Part shown: positions 6,038-11,275 of the stretch, one piece after another
Layout: every line of letters begins with the position of its first letter
Position numbering within the stretch: position 1 is the first letter of the stretch
DNA from: Crocinitomicaceae bacterium
GTDB taxonomy: Bacteria; Bacteroidota; Bacteroidia; Flavobacteriales_D; Crocinitomicaceae
Reading direction: 5' to 3'
NCBI GenBank assembly: GCA_002696025.1
Contig: NZQU01000052.1
Coordinates: forward strand, 1-11,275
DNA length: 11,275 nucleotides
Notes under the pieces: generated by a model
Database searches by the model: none
What the model was told of the DNA's origin: nothing
The model's input: the letters and a program-made list of their open reading frames with translations, nothing else
Translations under genes and position numbers: made by a program

Positions 6038-6589
6038 ATGAAAATCCCTCAGTCAAAAGCCTCAGATAACATTGCAGAATACATTATTTACATGTATCAA
6101 ATAGAAGACACTATTAGAGCTTTTAAATTTGACATTGATTTAATTATGTCCAATATTATAGAGCCTCAGATATCGAATAAAAATGACTTAAATGAACAAA
6201 AAAACTGGTACGAGGATTTAATTAATAAAATGAAGTCTCAAAAAATTGAGAAAAAAGGGCATCTTTTGGAACTAAGCGATTTCATTATTGAACTTTCATA
6301 TCTTCACAATACATTATTAACTGTCACTAATGACAAAAAATACAAAGGAATTGTAGATACTTCAAACCCTTTTATTGAAGAATTTAAACAAAAATCAAAT
6401 TTAGCTGATAAAAATTCAATTGAAATTCTTTTGCATGCTATGTATATGAAACTGTTGTTAAAGCTTACAAAAAAACCTATCTCTGATGCATCAGAAGAGG
6501 CATTTGAAGGCATGAGGGTTCAATTAGCCTACCTTGTCGCAGCATATCATCAAATGAAAAACGGAAATTTAGATTTTTTAAGCAATTAA
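6038..6589 (+). CDS. DUF4924 family protein
   Basis: The 183-residue protein begins with the pattern I associate with DUF4924: NIAEYIIYMYQIEDTIRAF at residues 11-29, followed by a D-rich helix and NEQKNWYEDLINKMK near 50-65. It looks wholly alpha-helical, with Leu/Ile heptads, no signal peptide and no membrane helix, so it is probably a cytoplasmic helical bundle. The family is essentially restricted to Bacteroidota and has no known function. The start is seven bases after the OmpH-like stop, making it the third gene of a tight operon; position suggests an envelope link but does not show it. It converges on the minus-strand OmpA gene across a 75-base gap. Confidence 0.8.
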   Translation: MKIPQSKASDNIAEYIIYMYQIEDTIRAFKFDIDLIMSNIIEPQISNKNDLNEQKNWYEDLINKMKSQKIEKKGHLLELSDFIIELSYLHNTLLTVTNDKKYKGIVDTSNPFIEEFKQKSNLADKNSIEILLHAMYMKLLLKLTKKPISDASEEAFEGMRVQLAYLVAAYHQMKNGNLDFLSN

Positions 6590-6616
6590 TTTATTACATA
6601 ACAATGCTGAGCACAT

Positions 6617-6670
6617 CTTGATTAAACTAAGCAAGGAAGCGTGAAAAATCAAGCTTATTTTACTTTATTT
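6617..6670 (+). terminator. Possible weak hairpin terminator in the convergent gap after the DUF4924 gene
   Basis: CTTGATT (6617-6623) can pair with AATCAAG (6647-6653), a seven-base AT-rich stem with a 23-base loop, followed by a T-rich run (CTTATTTTACTTTATTTTTTTT). The long loop makes it a poor intrinsic terminator, and much of the T-run lies inside the end of the opposing gene. No better candidate is seen in this gap. Confidence 0.25.
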
Positions 6671-8938
6671 TTTTTGATACTCGATTACTTCAGAAATAAT
6701 AGAAAGCCTTTGTTTTTCTGTATATCCAATTAATGAAATATCAATGTGTCTTGCATTAATCCCTCTAATTTCAGAGGTATTTACATACATTTTAACAACA
6801 GCTGCTTCATTAGGATTTAATGTCTTAGAGTCAATTTCAACAAAAATATCATTATAACTTGTTACTATTGAATCAATCAAAACAACAGTGTCTGAAGTAT
6901 TAACCATGCTAAAATATGCCCCTATTTTTTGACCATTAAATACTGTTTTGGCATCAAATACTGTTTTGGGAACGGTTAGTGGAAATGTATTTTCAGACTT
7001 TAAAAAACTAACACTTTGAATTTCTACTCTTCGTTCTTTAGCAGCGCGAATTGAATAAACTGACTTTTTCTTGTCACTTGGATTGTCACTAATTTGTTGG
7101 TCAGCAGTATTTTCTCCATATGGAGAATACTCAACTAATAATGCCCCTCCATTAGATGCAGTTTCATTAAGATAAGGAAGAAAAACACCTCCATGATATT
7201 CCTTTAAATAATTCATGTATGATGAAATTCTTCTTTTGGTCAAATTGACGTTATAATCAGTTGCAGCAAGAGGACTTGCAAAACCTTGAATGGTTAATTT
7301 AAAACGTCCTCCTTTATTTAATTCTATTAATAATATTTCTGAAAATTCATCTAAATCTTTAACTCCCCTATCTATATACTGAAGAAAAAATTCTTCCATA
7401 TCCTCTTGTGCTTCTAATGCTTTTTGCTCTGTCAAACCATTTGAATATTTTGCTTTGTAGGTTTCAAGCAGCCCCTTATAGGATTGATAGGTGCTGAGAT
7501 AATTTAATTTTGTAATTGTATCTGTTGAATTGGGATTTGGACGGTCATTATGAAAATACATTTTTACAGGTGGTCTTTTTACAAAATGATTTAATATCTC
7601 AACTGTAATTGCTGTGTCAATAATATCATCAAAAACTATTGGTGGCGGTGTAACTGTAAATATGTCACTACAGCAAGTTGGATTTTTTTTGGACATTGAT
7701 CCAATTCTATTACTGGAAAAATACAAAGTATCATTATTACTGAAATAATAAATATCATTTGCTTGGCTATTAATCGGTCGTTTTAGGTTTTTAGGTGTTG
7801 TAAACGAACCTTCGTATAAACTCTCAAAAATATCATAACCTCCAAAACCAGGAAACCAAGAAGATGAAAAATATAACTTTTGATTAATCGTATCCCACCA
7901 AGGACAAATATCATTGTCAAGACTGTTGACTTTTCGAACATTTTTAGGTTTATAATACTCTTTTCCTTTATAATTAAGTCTTGTGTACCATATATCCATT
8001 CCACCTTTACCTCCAGATCTATTAGAGGAAAAAAACAAAACATCTTTTCCTTTCAAATTTCCATAACAAGGCATTGTTGTATTACTACCTTCTTTATTGA
8101 CCACACCAGGTAAAACAATAGGATTAGACCAGCTTCCATTATCATAATCAGTTCGCCATATTTGACACCTGTAATTATAACCCTCATCCTCACAAACAGA
8201 AAAATAATAAGTTTTTCCATCTGGAGAAAATGTTCCATTTCCAGTATTAAAATCCTCAATTAATAAATCATTAATTATTTTATTTTCTTGGTAAACCGTA
8301 TCATATATTAGAGATGAGAAAAGCTTTGTCTTGTATGATTTAGAATAGACCTCTTCTTTATTAGAAATTGAATCTGCTCTTAATGAAGAGAAAATCAATT
8401 GCCCATCATGGACTGTATGAACAAATTCTGCATCATAAGAATTCACAGTTTCAGGAAGTGCATAAACAGAGTCCTTTGTTAAATTATTTTGGTAATCAAT
8501 TGCCCATAAGCAAGATTTAAATTCTTGTTTTGCTTTTTTATAGCGGTATTTTTTTTTTGTTTTCGCATAAGCTCTTTTGGCTAATTTGAATAGCTTTAAA
8601 GCTTCATTATACTTTCCATTTTGCTTTTTCATTAATGCTAAATAAAGTAGGCTGTTTGGATACAAACGTGTTTCCTCTCTTTTATAAACTTTATTGTAAT
8701 AATATTCTGCATTTCTATAATCTTTATAAGAACGAAAAGTCTCTGCATACTTCCATAGTAAATCAATTGAGTTGGAGTCTATTTCAAGTGCTTTTTTATA
8801 ATACTGTAATGCATAATAATAATCACCTTTAAGATATTGAGCATCTGCAAACTTTATGTATTTACCGATTTTAGTTTGAGAAAAAGCCCCATTATTTCCA
8901 ATAAAAAAAACAAAAAGTATTAAATGAAATCTGGACAT
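6665..8938 (-). CDS. PorE-like TPR/PD40/OmpA family protein with C-terminal DUF1573-like domain
   Basis: The 757-residue protein has a signal peptide (1-20, cut near AFS/Q21) and TPR-like helices at about 24-145 (AQYLKGDYYYALQYYKKALE is a clear repeat). A PD40/WD40-like propeller follows, with blade motifs near 179-190, 237-248 (FSPDGKTYYFS), 299-320 (FFSSNRSGGKGGMDIW), 353-373 and 403-429. Next is an OmpA-like domain: YFHNDRPNPNSTDT at 461-474, IQGFASPLAATDYNVNLTKRR at about 550-570, and ERRVEI at 635-640. A last domain at about 652-755 looks like DUF1573 (Ig-like: VPKTVF, FSMVNTSDTVVLI, LNPNEAAVV, HIDISLIG). The TPR-propeller-OmpA order resembles P. gingivalis PorE, which binds peptidoglycan and is part of the T9SS, but PorE's carboxypeptidase-regulatory domain is not evident and the DUF1573-like tail is extra. 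Its ATG overlaps the PorP/SprF gene's end by 19 bases, implying coupled translation. It is probably periplasmic and bound to peptidoglycan. Confidence 0.85.
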   Translation of the reverse strand: MSRFHLILFVFFIGNNGAFSQTKIGKYIKFADAQYLKGDYYYALQYYKKALEIDSNSIDLLWKYAETFRSYKDYRNAEYYYNKVYKREETRLYPNSLLYLALMKKQNGKYNEALKLFKLAKRAYAKTKKKYRYKKAKQEFKSCLWAIDYQNNLTKDSVYALPETVNSYDAEFVHTVHDGQLIFSSLRADSISNKEEVYSKSYKTKLFSSLIYDTVYQENKIINDLLIEDFNTGNGTFSPDGKTYYFSVCEDEGYNYRCQIWRTDYDNGSWSNPIVLPGVVNKEGSNTTMPCYGNLKGKDVLFFSSNRSGGKGGMDIWYTRLNYKGKEYYKPKNVRKVNSLDNDICPWWDTINQKLYFSSSWFPGFGGYDIFESLYEGSFTTPKNLKRPINSQANDIYYFSNNDTLYFSSNRIGSMSKKNPTCCSDIFTVTPPPIVFDDIIDTAITVEILNHFVKRPPVKMYFHNDRPNPNSTDTITKLNYLSTYQSYKGLLETYKAKYSNGLTEQKALEAQEDMEEFFLQYIDRGVKDLDEFSEILLIELNKGGRFKLTIQGFASPLAATDYNVNLTKRRISSYMNYLKEYHGGVFLPYLNETASNGGALLVEYSPYGENTADQQISDNPSDKKKSVYSIRAAKERRVEIQSVSFLKSENTFPLTVPKTVFDAKTVFNGQKIGAYFSMVNTSDTVVLIDSIVTSYNDIFVEIDSKTLNPNEAAVVKMYVNTSEIRGINARHIDISLIGYTEKQRLSIISEVIEYQKK
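6938..6969. repeat. Short tandem duplication, 14-base repeat with 18-base period
   Basis: The bases AAATACTGTTTTGG occur at 6938-6951 and again at 6956-6969. The 18-base period equals six codons, so the encoded protein reads KTVFDA then KTVFNG (residues 658-669 of the OmpA-family protein), at the junction between the OmpA domain and the DUF1573-like domain. It looks like a recent in-frame slippage duplication. Confidence 0.6.
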
Positions 8939-9912
8939 ACTCTATGAATGATTTTTTTAGGTTTAAAGGCATGAATTATATAACGTATTGCTATCTCAAA
9001 TCCACCCCTAAGGTTACTTGCAGGAACCAACTTAGAAACGTTAATATCATAACTCAATCCAACAAAAAGCTGTTTGTAATCAATCCCTAAAGAAATGTAA
9101 GCAGCATCTTTGTTTCTAAACCACAACCCACCGTATAGAGCACAATATTCTGTTGCCTTAGGGTTTAAATAATATTTAGCTGAAGCACCTAAAATCTGTT
9201 CTCTATAAACACCCTGAAAAGAAATTTGTGTACTCGGTATTATGTCCCACTCTCTATTAATTTTAAAAATTCCCTTTGAAAAAACATTGTATCTTACATC
9301 TCTTTTGATTTCAGATGTATAAAATCCTTGATTAGGTTGATTGAGATTAAATGCTGAAAAACCAGATATTACAGAAAAACGATCATTTTTACGCCATTCA
9401 TAAACAGCACCCAAACCAATTGAAAAGTTCGTTTTTTTATCACTTTGATAATTTTCGAATGTTGGGGCTGATGGGTCAAAAACATATCCATTATATTGGT
9501 TGTCAAAATAAAGGTTACTCCAGGTAATTTGTCTATGATTGAGGCCAAAATTAACACCCAACCTAAGTAAATTCATGCTATCTGAAGTAATTTGAAACAA
9601 ATTAGAAACATTGAATTGAGTTTCAAGTGTTCTGAATTTACCATCACCAGCAACATCATGAAAAAATAACAAACCGTAACCAAGATTTTTCCATTTGGCA
9701 TCAACTGATCCTGAAATTGTTGAAAAAGGAACAGTAACACTTCGCCATTGATCTCTATAATTTCCAATAAAACGATAATCACCGTCAAAATGCCCCGTGT
9801 TTCCTGGATTTTGAAACAGTTGATTGTCATTGAATTGAGACCAATGAATATCCTGTGCTTTGATATGTAAACACAAAAAAGTAAAGAATAAGAAAATAAG
9901 AATTCTGTTCAA
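8920..9912 (-). CDS. PorP/SprF family type IX secretion system membrane protein
   Basis: PorP/SprF proteins are outer-membrane beta-barrels. PorP is part of the T9SS of P. gingivalis, and SprF of Flavobacterium johnsoniae is needed for secretion of the adhesin SprB. This 330-residue protein has a signal peptide (MNRILIFLFFTFLCLHIKA, cut before Q20) and the family's N-terminal signature: DIHWSQFNDNQLFQNPGNTG at 21-40 and YRFIGNYRDQWRSV at 46-59, with the near-invariant NYRDQW. Alternating aromatic strands follow, including VGLSYDINVSKL near the end, the usual SprF/PorP 'GLSYD.N.S.L' motif. The start is TTG at 9912-9910; no in-frame ATG is nearby. It overlaps the OmpA-family gene by 19 bases, so the two form an operon. 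Many genomes carry several paralogues, so I do not claim it is PorP itself. Confidence 0.88.
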   Translation of the reverse strand: MNRILIFLFFTFLCLHIKAQDIHWSQFNDNQLFQNPGNTGHFDGDYRFIGNYRDQWRSVTVPFSTISGSVDAKWKNLGYGLLFFHDVAGDGKFRTLETQFNVSNLFQITSDSMNLLRLGVNFGLNHRQITWSNLYFDNQYNGYVFDPSAPTFENYQSDKKTNFSIGLGAVYEWRKNDRFSVISGFSAFNLNQPNQGFYTSEIKRDVRYNVFSKGIFKINREWDIIPSTQISFQGVYREQILGASAKYYLNPKATEYCALYGGLWFRNKDAAYISLGIDYKQLFVGLSYDINVSKLVPASNLRGGFEIAIRYIIHAFKPKKIIHRVCPDFI

Positions 9913-9926
9913 AAAATAAATTTAAA

Positions 9927-9934
9927 TAAAGGTA
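9927..9934 (-). promoter_or_regulatory. Candidate -7 element TACCTTTA upstream of the PorP/SprF gene
   Basis: On the minus strand TACCTTTA is one mismatch from TAnnTTTG and lies 14 bases before the TTG start. No -33 TTG is seen at the expected distance, so support is weak. It would drive the PorP/SprF and OmpA pair. Confidence 0.3.
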
Positions 9935-9982
9935 TTAAAAATAAGACTGATAATAAAAGAAAAAAGTTGTCTTATATATTAT

Positions 9983-10008
9983 AAAAAAAGCCCCATGAAG
10001 GGGCTTTT
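9983..10008 (-). terminator. Rho-independent terminator of the 132-aa membrane protein gene
   Basis: A perfect stem AAAAGCCCC (9986-9994) / GGGGCTTTT (10000-10008) encloses the five-base loop 9995-9999. Read on the minus strand, the hairpin is followed by an unbroken run of seven T (complement of 9983-9989). It lies 20 bases after the stop of the minus-strand gene 10029-10427 and insulates the PorP/SprF operon from it. Confidence 0.88.
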
Positions 10009-10028
10009 AACAACAAGATGATTTGAAA

Positions 10029-10427
10029 TTATTTATTAGCAATTCTTTTAAGGTAATAAACAGTTTTAAGTGTAACAGTTAACAACTCTCTAACTAATCC
10101 AAAATACAATGGAATAAAGTAAGTGCCAACAATTATCATTAAGAAAGCTTGAAATGCATTGCTATATGCATTCATTGCAGCAACAATTGCAGCAATCAGT
10201 CCTAATGGATAAGTTATAAAAACCATTGCATTAAAAATACTCACAAACCAAACATATAGTGGAAAATCAGATGACATCACATTTTCCTCTGAAGAATCAT
10301 TATCCGAATTTGATAAACTCACCATAGAATTTTGGTAAATTTGCCAAGGCAAAGTAAGTGGTTTTACTATTATTAATTTTAGAGTTTGAAGGACTACTTT
10401 TCCTATATCAATGTTATTATTTTCCAT
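10029..10427 (-). CDS. Small two-helix membrane protein, 132 aa, unrecognised
   Basis: The 132-residue protein has no signal peptide. An amphipathic N-terminal part (about 8-32, IGKVVLQTLKLIIVKPLTLPWQIY) is followed by a polar Ser/Asn/Asp/Glu stretch (36-54) and two strongly hydrophobic segments (about 57-85 and 91-112), then a basic helix, RELLTVTLKTVYYLKRIANK. The second helix with the RELLTV..K tail is vaguely like DUF4282 membrane proteins, but I would not assign that family. It is monocistronic: a strong terminator follows and the DUF4249 gene diverges on the other side. The ATG at 10427-10425 is preceded on its strand by a run of eight or more A, the usual A-rich leader of Bacteroidota genes. 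Function unknown. Confidence 0.75.
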   Translation of the reverse strand: MENNNIDIGKVVLQTLKLIIVKPLTLPWQIYQNSMVSLSNSDNDSSEENVMSSDFPLYVWFVSIFNAMVFITYPLGLIAAIVAAMNAYSNAFQAFLMIIVGTYFIPLYFGLVRELLTVTLKTVYYLKRIANK

Positions 10428-10554
10428 TTTTTTTAGTTTAGTTATACATTATATAATATAAATCTATTTATTTATTTTACACTAAACACCTATTAATTAA
10501 ATAAATATCAACATTTAAAATGTGAATAAGCAATGATTTTGATACATTTGACTC
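10428..10554. promoter_or_regulatory. Divergent intergenic region between the 132-aa gene and the DUF4249 gene
   Basis: These 127 very AT-rich bases (including TTATACATTATATAATATAA near 10442-10461, with overlapping short inverted repeats) separate two divergent genes. The DUF4249 promoter is recognisable at 10543-10550. For the minus-strand gene no TAnnTTTG element is seen. Confidence 0.4.
10543..10550 (+). promoter_or_regulatory. Bacteroidota -7 promoter element TACATTTG for the DUF4249 gene
   Basis: This is an exact TAnnTTTG match, with TGTG (one mismatch to TTTG) 18 bases upstream at 10521-10524 as a possible -33 element. The ATG at 10555 is only four bases further on, so the mRNA would be leaderless or nearly so. 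Confidence 0.5.
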
Positions 10555-11275
10555 ATGAAATATTTATTTTTCATTTTTTTAATAATCATTATTTCTTGTA
10601 CAAAAGAAGTAAATATAGACATACCTCAACACCAAGATCAATTGGTTATAGATGGCTTGATCGAAACAAACTTGCCCCCTATTGTTTTGATATCAAAATC
10701 ACAAAATGTTTATGCACCAACAGACCTTGATTCATATATCTCTAACATTATAAACGATGCAGAAGTATGGGTTAGTAATGGAACCGACAGTGTTCAATTG
10801 GAACTTTTTCCTGCCAATAATTTGCCCGTTGGGCTTCCTGAAATTATCGCTGCGAAATTAAATATTAAATTGAATGAATTGAGTTTGCTTCCCATTTCAT
10901 TTTATTCTACAAATAATCCATTAATGATTGGGGAAGTTAACAAACAATATGATCTAAGAATTATTTATAACAACCAACAATATCTTGCCAGCACTACAAT
11001 TTTAGAACCTACTCAATTAGATGATTTGTATTGGCAATTGGAACCCGAAACAATAGAATATGGATTTTCATGGGCCAGACTTTCAGACCCTCTAATTCAA
11101 AACGATTGTTACAAATGGGAGGTCAAAAGACTAGATACATGGAATGGAAAACCAAAAGATGAATGGTACAAAACAGCAAGAGATCCTTATTTTAATGACC
11201 GATACTTTAACGGCTTGACTTTTGATTTTTTTTATGAAAACCCGATGGGAAGAAAAGGAGATACAACCCACATTA
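10555..11275 (+). CDS. DUF4249 family lipoprotein (partial, N-terminal 240 aa)
   Basis: The frame opens at ATG 10555 and is still open at the window edge, with 240 complete codons. The N-terminus is a lipoprotein signal: MKYLFFIFLIIIISC, Cys15 being the lipidated residue, followed by TKEVNIDIP. Then come DQLVIDGLIETNLPPIVLISKSQ (roughly residues 28-50) and VYAPTDLDSYISN..NDAEVWVSNG, which fit the DUF4249 pattern of a 'LVVEG.I....PP.V.L..S' strand pair followed by an A.V.V.(D/N)G strand. Family members are usually near 380-400 residues, so about 40% is missing. DUF4249 lipoproteins are commonly encoded next to a TonB-dependent receptor and are thought to be its surface or outer-membrane partner; the receptor would be expected to the right, outside the window. 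The ligand is unknown. Confidence 0.85.
   Translation, partial: MKYLFFIFLIIIISCTKEVNIDIPQHQDQLVIDGLIETNLPPIVLISKSQNVYAPTDLDSYISNIINDAEVWVSNGTDSVQLELFPANNLPVGLPEIIAAKLNIKLNELSLLPISFYSTNNPLMIGEVNKQYDLRIIYNNQQYLASTTILEPTQLDDLYWQLEPETIEYGFSWARLSDPLIQNDCYKWEVKRLDTWNGKPKDEWYKTARDPYFNDRYFNGLTFDFFYENPMGRKGDTTHI

Noticed and set aside
7783..8259. Several 60-90 codon frames on both strands inside the OmpA-family gene
   Set aside because: They are shadows of the 757-codon gene, which has continuous domain matches across the same bases, and they show no start context or domain of their own.
10442..10461. AT-rich inverted repeats as an operator or a hairpin
   Set aside because: The run is almost pure A/T, so pairing like this is expected by chance and the stem would be very weak.
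10533..10730. Open frame of 65 codons on the plus strand at 10533
   Set aside because: It overlaps the DUF4249 gene in another frame. The DUF4249 frame has a lipoprotein signal and family motifs, while this one has no recognisable protein character.

Overview
This is an AT-rich window with densely packed genes from a bacterium of the phylum Bacteroidota, most likely a Flavobacteriales-type lineage. The evidence is type IX secretion (T9SS) families (PorQ, PorP/SprF, a PorE-like OmpA protein), families largely confined to Bacteroidota (DUF4301, DUF4924, DUF4249), promoter -7 elements of the Bacteroidota form TAnnTTTG, and almost no Shine-Dalgarno sites. No rRNA, tRNA, insertion sequence, prophage or CRISPR array is visible. 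The species cannot be named from sequence alone.

Layout. (1) 1-297, minus strand: the first 30 codons of an ECF-type sigma factor, which runs off the left edge, preceded by a 54-residue single-pass membrane protein. (2) 442-2206, plus: porQ and cmk, one base apart. (3) 2198-2953, minus: a class I SAM-dependent methyltransferase between plus-strand genes. It overlaps the cmk 3' end by 9 bases and starts 27 bases from the divergent DUF4301 gene. (4) 2981-4363, plus: a DUF4301 protein with nucleotidyltransferase-like motifs. (5) 4410-5138, plus: an FkbM-family methyltransferase with its own -7 element. (6) 5183-6589, plus: a likely three-gene operon of a 78-residue conserved protein, an OmpH/Skp-like lipoprotein and a DUF4924 protein. 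(7) 6665-9912, minus: a PorP/SprF-family outer-membrane protein overlapping by 19 bases a 757-residue TPR/PD40/OmpA protein that ends in a DUF1573-like domain. (8) 10029-10427, minus: an unrecognised small two-helix membrane protein with a strong terminator. (9) 10555-11275, plus: the N-terminal 240 residues of a DUF4249 lipoprotein, open at the right edge.

The unifying theme is the cell envelope. PorQ belongs to the cell-surface attachment complex of the T9SS. The PorP/SprF plus OmpA pair probably forms an outer-membrane module anchored to peptidoglycan. The OmpH-like protein is probably a lipid-anchored periplasmic chaperone, and the DUF4249 protein is a lipoprotein of the kind usually encoded beside TonB-dependent receptors. 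cmk is housekeeping. No gene longer than the intergenic gaps seems to be missed: every gap is under 150 bases, and those worth noting are listed. The points most worth a second look are the DUF1573-like tail on the PorE-like protein, the short membrane protein beside the sigma factor, the promoter elements lying 3-4 bases before start codons, and the DUF4301 protein.
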